From Leptospirillum ferrooxidans C2-3 (GTDB lineage: Bacteria > Nitrospirota > Leptospirillia > Leptospirillales > Leptospirillaceae), in assembly GCF_000284315.1 (NCBI RefSeq), contig NC_017094.1:248001-312000 (forward strand): a stretch of DNA of 64,000 nt, written 5' to 3'. A program made the position numbers and the translations under genes. This document shows positions 33,796 through 42,544 of this stretch, piece after piece; position 1 is the first letter of the stretch, and each line of letters starts with the position of its first letter. A model generated the notes under the pieces. The model ran no database searches, was not told where the DNA came from, and saw nothing but the letters and a program-made list of their open reading frames with translations.

Positions 33796-35463
33796 TTGAA
33801 ATTACAGGGAAAGATCCAGCTGTCCGTGTTTTTGATTCTGCTCCTGTTTCTTTCTGTGACGGGGGTACTGACGATCTATAAGGTTTCGGGTGATCTGATG
33901 AATCAGGAGGGAAAACGATCCGAAATGATGGGACAGTCCATCATCGGTAGCCTTTCGACGGTGATGATGTCGGTCAATGCACCAGTCCTTTCTCAGAAGG
34001 TTATAGAGGATCAGAAACATCTTGAAGGGATTTTGAGGGTTCAGGTTCTTCGGCCATCCGGCAAGCAGGCGTTCTATGACAACAAGATGATTGATCGGGT
34101 CAACGCATGGAGGCATTACGATGCCTACGCCCGTCGTTCATTCTTTTCCCGGCCCAAGAATGATTCTGGCCGTCTGGGGCAGGATTCCCGTTTCAAGAAT
34201 GTTCTTTTATACGGTCGTGCCGTTTCATATCAGGAAACAGTTGATGGAACTCCTGCACTGACCCGGTTACTGCCGATCAAAATGTCCAATAACTGTCTTC
34301 TCTGCCATGGATTCCAAAAGGATCAGCCAGTCATGGCGGTTCTCAGGATCAGTACCCCCCTGACGGCTTTCAATCATTCGAAAAATTCCATGATCATGGA
34401 GATTTCCATATTGTCACTTGCAACGATGATTGTTCTCTCCGTCCTTCTGTCCATTACGATGAGAACCCTTGCCATCCGACCGATTCAGGAGATCGTTTCA
34501 GTGATTGAGCAGACGGCCCAGGGGGATCTTACCCGGACCGTCCAGCCCAGAACCGGTGACGAAATCGGAAGCTTGATGACGCATTTTAATGAGATGGTCA
34601 TGAAGATCCGTGAAGTCGTTATAAAACAGCGGGAAGAAGCCTCCAGGGTCATGCTGATTGCCAAGGGTATCATCGGAAAGCTTGACGGCATCCGCTCCAG
34701 GACGGACCATGAGGCCGAAATGATTGCCGGTGCGGCCGAAGCCACGGAAAAGCTATCCGGATCGATCCGGTCTGTGAGCCAAAATACCCGCTCCCTGGCA
34801 GAACTCTCCACGAAAACCGATCGGGAAGCCCTGAGGGGACTGGAATCCATTCAGAGGGCCGGGCAGGAACTGACACGAATTTCCGGAGTCGTCTCCGATG
34901 CGACCAAAAGCATTTTGGAGCTTGGCAAGTCCTCCGAGGAAATCTCCCAGATCATCACCATTATTGACGAGATCGCCGAGCAGACCAATCTCCTTGCCCT
35001 CAATGCGGCCATTGAAGCCGCACGTGCAGGGGAGCAGGGAAAAGGATTTGCTGTCGTTGCCGACGAGGTTAGAAAACTGGCGGAAAGAACGACACTTTCC
35101 ACGCGGGAAATTGCCGAGACGATAAAGTCTATTCAGGTTCAGACCGAAAAGTCGGTAAGGGTGATGTCTTCGGGATCGAAGGAGATGATCGATCTGATGG
35201 GGGTGATGGAGGAGGCTTCCACACTGCTCTCCGGAATCACCGCTTCCGTCAATCAGGTGACGATCCGTGTCAACGAGATCGCCGAAGATTCTGCCCGACA
35301 GAGTGAAGCGGTTTCCAATGTGACAGAAGCGGTGGAAAGCTCCTCCCGCGGAATTCAGCTGATCCGTCAAAATGCGAAAGAGTCCGCTGATGCCGGGGTG
35401 GAGATGGATTCAAGAATGAAAGAGCTTGAACGATATCTCGCGCAGTTCAGGACGGATGCCTGA
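33796..35463 (+). CDS. Methyl-accepting chemotaxis protein with a periplasmic CxxCH haem motif
   Basis: About 555 residues from TTG 33796, which has AGGGGAGG upstream (a TTG at 33772 is weaker). First membrane helix at 8-28, periplasmic domain to about 205, second helix ([18 protein letters not shown]), HAMP domain ([31 protein letters not shown]) and the signalling tip [41 protein letters not shown]. The periplasmic domain contains NNCLLCHG: Cys167, Cys170 and His171 form a c-type haem attachment motif. Haem-bearing periplasmic PAS-like domains occur in Geobacter chemoreceptors; redox or oxygen sensing is therefore inferred. No C-terminal CheR-tether peptide is seen. Confidence 0.9.
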   Translation: MKLQGKIQLSVFLILLLFLSVTGVLTIYKVSGDLMNQEGKRSEMMGQSIIGSLSTVMMSVNAPVLSQKVIEDQKHLEGILRVQVLRPSGKQAFYDNKMIDRVNAWRHYDAYARRSFFSRPKNDSGRLGQDSRFKNVLLYGRAVSYQETVDGTPALTRLLPIKMSNNCLLCHGFQKDQPVMAVLRISTPLTAFNHSKNSMIMEISILSLATMIVLSVLLSITMRTLAIRPIQEIVSVIEQTAQGDLTRTVQPRTGDEIGSLMTHFNEMVMKIREVVIKQREEASRVMLIAKGIIGKLDGIRSRTDHEAEMIAGAAEATEKLSGSIRSVSQNTRSLAELSTKTDREALRGLESIQRAGQELTRISGVVSDATKSILELGKSSEEISQIITIIDEIAEQTNLLALNAAIEAARAGEQGKGFAVVADEVRKLAERTTLSTREIAETIKSIQVQTEKSVRVMSSGSKEMIDLMGVMEEASTLLSGITASVNQVTIRVNEIAEDSARQSEAVSNVTEAVESSSRGIQLIRQNAKESADAGVEMDSRMKELERYLAQFRTDA

Positions 35464-35514
35464 TTTTCTATTCGAATGGTTTCTTGTTCTCAAAATGAAG
35501 GAGGCAATTGTCCA

Positions 35515-36054
35515 ATGAAGGAACTTTCGACCGACAGATCCATTGAGCCATTCTCCCCGGGATCTCCGTCGGGGACAGACTTTGCTGATGGATCAGATGA
35601 GATCCTCCAACTGGTCAGTTTTACCCTTGCAGGGGAAAATTATGGATGTGAAGTCATTCATGTTCAGGAGATCAACAGGCTCTCGGATTTGACCCGTGTG
35701 CCGAAGGCTCCCCACTATGTTGATGGTGTGGTCAATCTCAGGGGAAAAATTCTGCCGGTGATCAACTTCAGAAGGCTTCTCGGATTTCCTTCCGCATCGG
35801 AAGTGACCGAGGATATGAGAACGATCGTTGTGAATGCGGAAGGGATTCTTGCGGGTTTGACGGTGGACTCGGTCAACCAGGTCATCAGGATTCCCAGAAA
35901 GGATATTGAAAACCGTCAGGACTTCAATATGGCCGGAAGTTTTGCGGATGCCATTACCGGAGTGGCCCATCTTGATGATTCCCTGGTAACGATTATTGAT
36001 ATCATGAGCCTTCTCAGAAGACACCAGTCTGATGTTTCAGGATCCGGGCGCTAA
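35515..36054 (+). CDS. cheW: Chemotaxis coupling protein CheW
   Basis: 179 residues from ATG 35515, with AAGGAGG upstream. CheW fold visible from LQLVSFTLAGENYGCEVIHVQEINRLSDLTRVPKAPHYVDGVVNLRGKILPVINFRRLLGF. It bridges CheA and the receptors. An ATG at 35476 would add 13 residues with no support. Confidence 0.94.
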   Translation: MKELSTDRSIEPFSPGSPSGTDFADGSDEILQLVSFTLAGENYGCEVIHVQEINRLSDLTRVPKAPHYVDGVVNLRGKILPVINFRRLLGFPSASEVTEDMRTIVVNAEGILAGLTVDSVNQVIRIPRKDIENRQDFNMAGSFADAITGVAHLDDSLVTIIDIMSLLRRHQSDVSGSGR

Positions 36055-36060
36055 AAGACC

Positions 36061-36840
36061 ATGGATATCACGACCCTTCTGGGTTTCTTGATCGGTATCG
36101 GTGGAATTCTCGGCGGGGCAACGATGGAAGGTTTGCCTCTCGGGACCATTTTTCAGCTGACAGCTGCCATTATTGTGTTCGGCGGAACGATTGGCGCGAC
36201 GATGGTGACGACACCCCTTCCACAGGTCATTGCCGCAGTCAAGGGGATTCCCCGGCTGTTTTTGAATTCAAAGTCCGATCCGGTGCCCCTTATCCTGAAA
36301 ATCGTCGAGCTTGCAAAAGTTTCACGAAAGGAAGGGTTGTTAAAGCTTGAGGCCTATCTTGAGGATCCATTTATCAAGGCCAATGGATTTTTCACCCGCG
36401 GTGTCAGAATGGTGATGGATGGCACGGATATCGCCAAGGTTCGCGAAGCTCTTGAAGGAGAATCGTTCTATATGGAAGAGGAAGAGGGCGGAGCTGCCAA
36501 GGTTTTTGAAGCCGCTGGCGGGTATGCTCCGACGATCGGAATCCTTGGGGCGGTTCTGGGCTTGATCCATGTCATGAGCAACCTCTCCGATCCGAACAAG
36601 CTTGCTGAAGGGATCGCCACTGCCTTTGTCGCCACGGTGTATGGGGTGGGTTCTGCCAACCTGATCTTTTTGCCGCTTTCTGGAAAGCTCAAGATCAAGA
36701 ATCGTTCCGAAGGAAAGTTCCGGGAAATGATCATTGCTGGACTGGTCGCAATCGGTCAGGGGGAAAATCCGAACAACATCCAGGATCTTCTGGCAGGATT
36801 CCTGAGCGAGGCGGAACGGGTTCATCTGCCTTCCACCTGA
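36061..36840 (+). CDS. motA: Flagellar stator protein MotA (PomA type)
   Basis: 259 residues, shorter than enteric MotA and typical of MotA/PomA of polar systems. Four membrane helices (TLLGFLIGIGGILGGATMEG, IFQLTAAIIVFGGTIGATMV, APTIGILGAVLGLIHVM, IATAFVATVYGVGSANLIFLPL) with a cytoplasmic loop carrying charged residues that meet FliG. It starts six bases after cheW and pairs with the downstream motB. Proton use rather than sodium is likely in an acidophile, but this is inferred. Confidence 0.94.
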   Translation: MDITTLLGFLIGIGGILGGATMEGLPLGTIFQLTAAIIVFGGTIGATMVTTPLPQVIAAVKGIPRLFLNSKSDPVPLILKIVELAKVSRKEGLLKLEAYLEDPFIKANGFFTRGVRMVMDGTDIAKVREALEGESFYMEEEEGGAAKVFEAAGGYAPTIGILGAVLGLIHVMSNLSDPNKLAEGIATAFVATVYGVGSANLIFLPLSGKLKIKNRSEGKFREMIIAGLVAIGQGENPNNIQDLLAGFLSEAERVHLPST

Positions 36841-36865
36841 GTCATGATTTAGGGAGCGAAGGACA

Positions 36866-37672
36866 ATGGCTAAAAAAGCCCGTCATGAAGAACATGAAAA
36901 TCTCGAGAGATGGCTTGTTTCCTACGCCGATTTCATCACCCTCCTTTTTGCCTTTTTTGTGATGCTGTATGCGATCTCTTCCTTGAATACCGGAAAGTTC
37001 AGGGTCATGTCCAACGCCATTACCGCCACATTTCAGCACAAAAAGGTGATTGGGTCGACTCATGTGATCATTCCGAAGGACAATACCATGCAGTCCGGAA
37101 AAATCACTCCTCAGACACAGGCGGTTATGGTGCAGGCCATGCAGCTTATGGTGGAGAAATCCTCCCAAAAAGGGGATATGCAGGTTGTCCAGACAAAACA
37201 CGGAATTGTGCTCAGAATTCAGTCAAAACTTCTGTTTGAGTCGGGACATTCAAAAATCCGTCCACAGGCATTGCCTGTCCTGAAAAAGGTAGCGGGAATT
37301 CTCGCAAAGTCTAAAAAAGAAATCCGGATCAGCGGTTATACGGACAATCAGCCCATAAGGACATCCAAGTATCCCAATAACTGGGTCCTTTCCACGATGA
37401 GGGCCGTGAATGTCCTGACCGAGCTGATTCGTGAAGGTCCTCTGGATCCAAGGAGGGGAGGTGCTTCGGGGTTCGGGCGTTTTCGTCCGATCGCTTCAAA
37501 CATGACCGCGTCCGGACGAGAAAAAAATCGTCGTGTAGAGATCCTGATCCTGAACAGGGAGTACCACTCACCTACTGTCCTTCCGCTGGCTGATTCCGGC
37601 CCTGGTCCCCACCGGACATTTCCAAACCAGAAGCAAGAGCATTCAAAGCCGCTACCTCCTCCGGAGATTTGA
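36866..37672 (+). CDS. motB: Flagellar stator protein MotB
   Basis: 268 residues. The membrane helix WLVSYADFITLLFAFFVMLYAIS includes the ion-binding aspartate of SYAD. The periplasmic OmpA-like peptidoglycan-binding domain follows (SKIRPQALPVLKKVAGILAKSKKEIRISGYTDNQPI and SNWVLS-like NNWVLSTMRAVNVL, then GRFRPIASN). It anchors the stator to the cell wall. A proline-rich tail of about 35 residues ends the protein. Confidence 0.95.
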   Translation: MAKKARHEEHENLERWLVSYADFITLLFAFFVMLYAISSLNTGKFRVMSNAITATFQHKKVIGSTHVIIPKDNTMQSGKITPQTQAVMVQAMQLMVEKSSQKGDMQVVQTKHGIVLRIQSKLLFESGHSKIRPQALPVLKKVAGILAKSKKEIRISGYTDNQPIRTSKYPNNWVLSTMRAVNVLTELIREGPLDPRRGGASGFGRFRPIASNMTASGREKNRRVEILILNREYHSPTVLPLADSGPGPHRTFPNQKQEHSKPLPPPEI

Positions 37673-37768
37673 AGAATTCCCGGATGTATGATAGAAGGAA
37701 GTCATTGAAAGTCCGGGAAGTCGCATGATTGATCTTTTGTGACCTCCGGATAGAGATGGAGGTCCAAT

Positions 37769-38056
37769 ATGAGTATCTTGCCGACAGTGGGTGTTCAGCA
37801 ATCGATTGAGCAGATACCGGCGCTGATTCAGGCTTCTCCCCCTTTTAATCCCTCTCTTCCTGCCGTTTCCACGATGGCTCTCGCTATTTCCGAGGTGGAA
37901 AAAATCAGGGAGGTTCATCCCGTTTCCCTGTCCCGGGAGGATGCCGTTGGATCGGGTGAGGAGGAGGATGCCACAGACGAGAAGCAAAAAGACCAAGAAA
38001 ATGAGCCGGATGCCGTTTATCCCCGGTCAAAAGGACACCTTGATCTCAGGGTTTGA
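37769..38056 (+). CDS. Unrecognised small acidic protein of the flagellar locus
   Basis: 95 residues, preceded by GATGGAGG. The N-terminal half is hydrophobic/polar without a clear membrane helix (SILPTVGVQQSIEQIPALIQASPPFNPSLPAVSTMALAI); the C-terminal half is highly charged (GEEEDATDEKQKDQENEPD). The position after motB and before a DUF2802 gene resembles the short flagellar-tail ORFs of other loci; a flagellar link is inferred only from position. Confidence 0.55.
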   Translation: MSILPTVGVQQSIEQIPALIQASPPFNPSLPAVSTMALAISEVEKIREVHPVSLSREDAVGSGEEEDATDEKQKDQENEPDAVYPRSKGHLDLRV

Positions 38057-38083
38057 TCGATCGTCAGAACGTGAGGGGAGTCT

Positions 38084-38671
38084 GTGGGGTTTGATCTGAT
38101 GCAGGGTGTTCTCGATTTGATTTTTTTGGTTGCGGGTGCGATATCGATCGTCTACCTTCGTGTTGTCCGCATGAGAATGCGTCAGCTGGCGATTGATAAA
38201 GGCCGGCGTTTGCCTGGGAAAAATACGGTCGATCCCCCTGTCCAATCGGTCAGTCCCTCTGCTGTTTATCCCGTCCAGAGCCCGAGGAAGGATGCCATTG
38301 CCACGGGAGACAACCGGGAGGTTGCCCAGATGAAGAGTCTTCTGGCCAAAATGACAATGGAACGCTCCAGGCTTCAGGTGGCATTTTATGATGCAGAGAG
38401 AATGCTTGAGGATCTGGAAAATTTTCAGACGGGACCTTCTTTTCATTCTCCTGTCCCGCCACAGGATTCTCATCGGGAGACCTCTCAGGTTCTGGAACCG
38501 GTAGTTCCTGATTTAAGGAAGTCGTCTCCGTTGACTGACCAGGAAAAGGCTGTTTCCTGGTCCATGTCGGGTCAGTCGATTCCTGAGATTGCAAAAAGGC
38601 TCGGCCGAAGTGAAGGGGAGGTGGAGTTGATTCTGGGAATGGCAAGGCTATCCGGTGGAGGTGTCGGATAG
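38084..38671 (+). CDS. DUF2802-family membrane protein
   Basis: 195 residues from GTG with GAGGGGAG upstream. One N-terminal membrane helix (VLDLIFLVAGAISIVYLRVV), a charged and coiled-coil middle (QMKSLLAKMTMERSRLQVAFYDAERMLEDLENF) and a C-terminal helix-turn-helix-like motif (KAVSWSMSGQSIPEIAKRLGRSEGEVELIL). DUF2802 genes follow cheW in Pseudomonas-type chemotaxis clusters; the family function is unknown. Confidence 0.75.
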   Translation: MGFDLMQGVLDLIFLVAGAISIVYLRVVRMRMRQLAIDKGRRLPGKNTVDPPVQSVSPSAVYPVQSPRKDAIATGDNREVAQMKSLLAKMTMERSRLQVAFYDAERMLEDLENFQTGPSFHSPVPPQDSHRETSQVLEPVVPDLRKSSPLTDQEKAVSWSMSGQSIPEIAKRLGRSEGEVELILGMARLSGGGVG

Positions 38672-38680
38672 CCCGGGAGA

Positions 38681-39544
38681 GTGTCGATGTCAGGTGTGCA
38701 ACCACCCGATCTGTCTGGCGGGGGGATTCCTTTTGGACCAGATCCTCTTTTGGGTCTTGTGCGTCTTCTGCGCACAGCGCCGAAAGGAGTTTTGTCCGCA
38801 CTCCTGTCGCCGCTTCGTTCCTCTTCTCCCTTTTTATGGTCAGTGAGTCTTCCGGGACTGAAGGTTCCCCTGATTCTTTCACTGCCTCCTGAAAGCCTTC
38901 CGCCCACCCTTTCCCGTCAAAGCGTTTCCGGATTCCTTTTTGAAGAGAACAACCAATTGTTTTTCAAGGGGAATCAGGAAGTCGCCACTTCTCCTCCATT
39001 GTTGCTGCTCCTGGGAAATACTCGAGTCAGTGGCGGCGATCATGAGGAAACATCCGGTTTGGAGAAATCCATATCAAAAGCCTTATTTTTCGAAACAGAT
39101 GGAGCCATCCCGGCCAGTTCCCTCCAAACCCCTGCACAGATGATGGCTGAGACCTATTCTCTAAAAAATGGGGATATTCCGAATCTTACCTTTCAAAAGG
39201 TGGATGGACCTGTTCCACCAGGTTTGCTTTTTGCTGGGGGATCTCCTCCTTCGGTGATGTTCGAGATCTGCTGGCCGGATGAAAAAGAGGCTCACTCCTC
39301 AAAAAAGTCCGAAAATCTTCCGTCTGCGAGTTTTTCTTTCAGACTTTCCGTGTCCTATGCAACGGGGGAAAATCTGGAGCTCGCCGGTGTCTTTGATCCG
39401 TCATCCGCTAGATTAAATCTTTATCCAAGGACATCTTCCCCCTTTCTGATGTCTTATTGGAACAGCCTTGAGAGCGATCTGGGCGCGGCCCTTGAAAAAA
39501 ATATCTCGATATTGCTGGAAAGGCACCGGAAAGATCATGGATGA
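38681..39544 (+). CDS. Unrecognised protein, possibly FliK-like
   Basis: 287 residues from GTG (ATG 38687 possible). Low-complexity proline/serine-rich N-terminal two thirds, then a compact beta-like C-terminal region (ASFSFRLSVSYATGENLELAGVFDPSSARLNLYPRTS) that resembles in layout the FliK C-terminal domain, and a helix EKNISILLERHRKDH. Its stop overlaps the start of a FlhB C-terminal paralogue. A FliK-like partner preceding an FlhB-like domain is a recurring pair in flagellar loci, so a secretion-specificity role is plausible but unproven. Confidence 0.55.
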   Translation: MSMSGVQPPDLSGGGIPFGPDPLLGLVRLLRTAPKGVLSALLSPLRSSSPFLWSVSLPGLKVPLILSLPPESLPPTLSRQSVSGFLFEENNQLFFKGNQEVATSPPLLLLLGNTRVSGGDHEETSGLEKSISKALFFETDGAIPASSLQTPAQMMAETYSLKNGDIPNLTFQKVDGPVPPGLLFAGGSPPSVMFEICWPDEKEAHSSKKSENLPSASFSFRLSVSYATGENLELAGVFDPSSARLNLYPRTSSPFLMSYWNSLESDLGAALEKNISILLERHRKDHG

Positions 39545-39836
39545 TCCTGAAAAGTTGTCACGTCTGGCGATTGCGATCCGATACCTTCCAGGGGAAGATG
39601 GTGCTCCGGTTGTTCTTGCCTCCGGGAAGGGAGAAGTCGCTAAAGCCATCCTGGAGCAGGCCTCGCTCTACAAAATTCCTGTGACTGAAAACCCTCCACT
39701 TGCCAAAATGTTGATCGGATTACCTCTGGATCATCCCATTCCTGTCGAGTTTTACGAGGCTGTGGCCCTGGTTCTGGCCCATCTTTACCGTTATCCCGGT
39801 GGAGAGAAAGAGAGTGGGACGAAGTCTGCTCCCTGA
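39537..39836 (+). CDS. FlhB C-terminal-domain paralogue (FlhX-like)
   Basis: 99 residues from ATG 39537, overlapping the previous stop. It aligns with the post-cleavage part of FlhB: RLAIAIRYLPGEDGAPVVLASGKGEVAKAI, then IPVTENPPLAKMLIGLPLDHPIPVEFYEAVALVLAHLYRY, compared with GVPVIENPPLARTLYAACPVDREIPFVFYQAVAQVLSVLY in the FlhB of this locus. The membrane domain and the NPTH motif are missing, so it corresponds to the free C-terminal fragment. In other bacteria such copies can substitute for the cleaved domain at the export gate. Confidence 0.85.
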   Translation: MDDPEKLSRLAIAIRYLPGEDGAPVVLASGKGEVAKAILEQASLYKIPVTENPPLAKMLIGLPLDHPIPVEFYEAVALVLAHLYRYPGGEKESGTKSAP

Positions 39837-39850
39837 ATCCAAGACTGAGA

Positions 39851-39866
39851 AGGAAAGAGGTTTCCT
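39851..39866 (+). terminator. Weak candidate terminator after the flagellar genes
   Basis: AGGAAA and TTTCCT form a 6-bp stem with loop GAGG, followed by ATTGTTCT. It is the only hairpin just beyond the last flagellar gene, but it is AT-rich and lacks a proper T-run. Confidence 0.3.
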
Positions 39867-40011
39867 ATTGTTCTCCCCATCGACTCATGGTGTTCAACGA
39901 CGCTTTGCGGAGGATATCGCCATTATCAGTGCTAGGAAGATCCATGAAAAAACGCGTAAGGTGTTTTTTCCCTGAGGACTCATTCCTTTACGGGTACAAG
40001 AGGGGTTGACA

Positions 40012-40028
40012 GCCCGATCAGATCGGGC
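40012..40028. repeat. 17-bp perfect palindrome
   Basis: GCCCGATC-A-GATCGGGC, a perfect 8-bp inverted repeat around one base, lies in the gap downstream of the antitoxin gene. No T-run follows. It could be an operator, a recombination core or a hairpin that ends the toxin-antitoxin transcript. Confidence 0.5.
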
Positions 40029-40112
40029 CATCGACGGGGTGCGGAACAGCATTTGTGAGGATTGCAAGCTACCCATCCATACCGTCGTCGAAAGGCTTCC
40101 CAAGAGCGCCGG

Positions 40113-40352
40113 TCAGCCCAGCTCATCGCCCTTCAGCGGTGGGCTGTCCGGGCTGGCCGCCAGCCAATCGTCGAGGGCGGCGATATCACCACGCGCCTGA
40201 CGCTCGCGGAAATAGGCTTCTGTTTTGAGGGCCGAGACCTTTTCGGCGATGGCCGTCACAAAAAACTGGTTCATGGATACATGTTCTTCCTGAGCCACCT
40301 GGCGCACGTAGGCGAGCAGGGACTCAGGCACACGCAGGGCATAGTTGGACAT
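40113..40352 (-). CDS. Antitoxin of a PIN toxin pair
   Basis: 79 residues. MSNYALRVPESLLAYVRQVAQEEHVSMNQFFVTAIAEKVSAL is a ribbon-helix-helix/HicB-like DNA-binding segment; the acidic C-terminal part (GDIAALDDWLAASPDS) is typical of toxin-neutralising tails. On the minus strand the ATG overlaps the toxin stop (ATGA), with GAGGAG upstream. Such antitoxins bind the toxin and repress their own promoter. The region is visibly richer in G+C than the flagellar genes, suggesting a separate origin. Confidence 0.8.
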   Translation of the reverse strand: MSNYALRVPESLLAYVRQVAQEEHVSMNQFFVTAIAEKVSALKTEAYFRERQARGDIAALDDWLAASPDSPPLKGDELG

Positions 40353-40789
40353 CAGGGTTGCTCCTCTCGTAATTGGTGTAAAAATGCGCCAGGTGTCGCC
40401 ACTTTCAGGCGAAAACGCCCGACGATGGCAAAGTCTTGGATGTTCATGGAGACCAACACGTCCGCGCGGCCATTCAGCGCGGTTTCCAGGACCATTTCGT
40501 CGGCGGGATCGCGCAGTTGGGGCCGCCAGAGGTAATGCAGATGGACCGGTTCGCCGCACAAACACAAAGCGTCCAGAAACGCATCCGTCATGAGGGCGCT
40601 TCGCCCGCTGGCTGCCAGTTGCTCCGGGCGCTTGAGGACGGTTTCATACTCCAGGATCAGCGGTACCGAAAGCAAGACGAGAAACTGTCTGTCTCTCATG
40701 GCCTGTAATAAGGTGAATGACGCACCCAGGCGGCTGCGGGAAGCCGCCACCAATACATTCGTATCCAAGACGACGCGCGATAGTTTCAT
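40352..40789 (-). CDS. PIN-domain toxin (VapC-like, COG1569 type)
   Basis: 145 residues. PIN-fold acidic residues are visible in VVLDTNVLVAA, LEYETVL, DPADEMVLETALNG and VSMNIQDF. This group (PF13470-like) acts as an RNase toxin in type II toxin-antitoxin pairs. Gene order is toxin first, antitoxin second, the reverse of most vapBC loci. G+C-rich codons, minus-strand orientation and its placement between two operons point to horizontal gain. Confidence 0.85.
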   Translation of the reverse strand: MKLSRVVLDTNVLVAASRSRLGASFTLLQAMRDRQFLVLLSVPLILEYETVLKRPEQLAASGRSALMTDAFLDALCLCGEPVHLHYLWRPQLRDPADEMVLETALNGRADVLVSMNIQDFAIVGRFRLKVATPGAFLHQLREEQP

Positions 40790-41356
40790 ATTGCCGATGA
40801 TATTACCGTGTCAAAAAAAAAACAAGAGTCACCTTCATCCAACAGGGTATGAGTCTGAAAGGAGTCTCGTTATTCCAGTAAGGAATGAGACTGAAAATGG
40901 TTGATTTGTTCATAACAACGAACATGGTAGGCAATTCGATCAAGATGGCCAACCCACTGACCTCCTCAAAAACTCCCATGTCCGGAGTCCTATTCAGGAG
41001 GTGACCGGGAATGGTCAGAAGTCGAGCCTTCTGTCAGAAAAGGGTCATCGATGCAAGCCTTGAGAACGGTCGGAGTCCGGGAATGGAATGGCAGAAAGAC
41101 CCTTTCATGCCGCTTTTTAGGGTTTTTCTACTTTTAGAAGCTGAGATTGGAAAAATCCCCCTTTGTCCCCATTTTTAAGCAATGTAACAGAATTCTGATT
41201 GAGTGAGTCTGAGGCTGGAAGCCTTTTGCCTGCTCTGCTAGAATACAGGGAAAGTCATCCTGTCGGGTATCTGACGGGAGTGAGGTGTTTTCTCAGGCAA
41301 TAACCGATTTTTTGTCGTTTTCACATATCCCAAACTTTTACAGGAGTGTCTAGCTG
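40790..41356. other. 567-bp gap between the toxin gene and dapL
   Basis: No convincing gene. It should hold the divergent promoters of the toxin pair and dapL. Visible structure: an imperfect hairpin at 40863-40892, T-rich stretches at 41110-41135 and a possible -10 box TAGAAT at 41239-41244 for dapL without a clear -35. The first 200 bp could be remnant mobile DNA, but I could not identify a family. Confidence 0.5.
40863..40892. repeat. Imperfect hairpin
   Basis: AGTCTC (40863-40868) pairs with GAGACT (40887-40892), and ATTCC (40872-40876) pairs with GGAAT (40882-40886), with a three-base bulge and loop AGTAA. It lies upstream of the toxin start and could be its operator or the end of a lost mobile element. 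Confidence 0.4.
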
Positions 41357-42544
41357 ATGGATTTTCGCGCCAAGTGGTCTCAAAGAATTAAAAGTCTTCC
41401 ACCGTATCTCTTTGCCCGTATTGATGAAAAAAAGCGTGAGGCGATGGCCAAGGGAATGGATATCATCAACCTTGGAATCGGAGATCCGGACACCCCGACA
41501 CTCCCTCCGATCGTTGAGGCTGCTAGGATTGCCCTGGGCCGTCCAGAGCACCATCAGTATCCCTCTTATGAAGGAATGCTCTCGTTCAGGGAGTCGATTG
41601 CCCACTGGTACAAAAAGCGCTTTCTGGTCGACCTGGATCCTCACACGGAAGTGCTGGGCCTTATCGGTTCCAAGGAAGGGATCGGCCATATGCCGCTCGC
41701 ATTCATTGATCCGGGAGATACGGTTCTGGTCCCTGAGCCTGGTTACCCGGTCTATCATGCCGGTACTCTTTTTGCCGGCGGAGAAACCTACTACATGCCA
41801 ATACTGGAATCCAATGGATTTTTGCCTGATCTTTCGGCAATTCCGGATTCTGTCTATCGTCGTACAAAAATCATGTTCATCAATTATCCGAACAATCCAA
41901 CCGGTGCTGTCGCTCCGGATTCATTTTTTGCAGAAGTCATAGAAAAAGCAACAAAATATGGCTTTATCGTTGCGCATGATGCGGCTTACTCCGAGATCTA
42001 TTTTGACGGGAATGCTCCAAAGAGCTTCCTTTCATTTCCTGGGGCAAAGGAAGTGGGAATCGAATTTCACAGCTTGTCCAAGACATTCAACATGACCGGG
42101 TGGAGAGTCGGTTTTGCGGTTGGTAACGCATCGGTCCTCGCAGGTCTTGGAAAAATCAAAAGCAATATGGATTCCGGAATCTTTCAGGCTCTCCAGGAGG
42201 CATCGATTGCCGCAATGGCGCTTCCGGATTTTTGGATGGAGAATCTCCGTAGCATGTATCAAGAGCGCCGTGATGTTCTGGTATCGGGTCTCAGGACCGC
42301 CGGTCTTCGCGTCATCCCGCCGGGAGCATCGTTCTATCTTTGGGCGGGAATACCTGCGGGAATGAAGTCCGAGGAGGCCTCTTTGGCCTTGTTGAGCCGC
42401 ACTGGAATTGTCGCGACTCCCGGAAACGGATTCGGAATTTCCGGAGAAGGTTATGTCCGCTTCGCCCTGACGGTCGATACGCCGAGACTAAAGGAAGCCA
42501 TCGACAGGATTGTGAATGAGGGGCTCTTTACCCCCAAAAACTAG
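41357..42544 (+). CDS. dapL: LL-diaminopimelate aminotransferase
   Basis: 395 residues of the class I/II aminotransferase fold. INLGIGDPDTPTLPPIVEAA, HQYPSYEGMLSFRESIAHWYKKRF, INYPNNPTGAVA and SLSKTFNMTGWRVGFAVGN (with the PLP lysine) are typical of DapL. The enzyme converts tetrahydrodipicolinate directly to LL-diaminopimelate for lysine and peptidoglycan, bypassing the succinylase route. It is preceded by CAGGAG. Related aminotransferases share these motifs, so substrate is inferred from overall similarity. Confidence 0.85.
   Translation: MDFRAKWSQRIKSLPPYLFARIDEKKREAMAKGMDIINLGIGDPDTPTLPPIVEAARIALGRPEHHQYPSYEGMLSFRESIAHWYKKRFLVDLDPHTEVLGLIGSKEGIGHMPLAFIDPGDTVLVPEPGYPVYHAGTLFAGGETYYMPILESNGFLPDLSAIPDSVYRRTKIMFINYPNNPTGAVAPDSFFAEVIEKATKYGFIVAHDAAYSEIYFDGNAPKSFLSFPGAKEVGIEFHSLSKTFNMTGWRVGFAVGNASVLAGLGKIKSNMDSGIFQALQEASIAAMALPDFWMENLRSMYQERRDVLVSGLRTAGLRVIPPGASFYLWAGIPAGMKSEEASLALLSRTGIVATPGNGFGISGEGYVRFALTVDTPRLKEAIDRIVNEGLFTPKN

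Noticed and set aside
39894-40103. 69-codon minus-strand frame between the flagellar locus and the antitoxin
   Set aside because: No family match, contains the palindrome, and lacks a ribosome site.
40803-40979. 58-codon minus-strand frame upstream of the toxin
   Set aside because: No ribosome site and no recognisable sequence; most likely chance.
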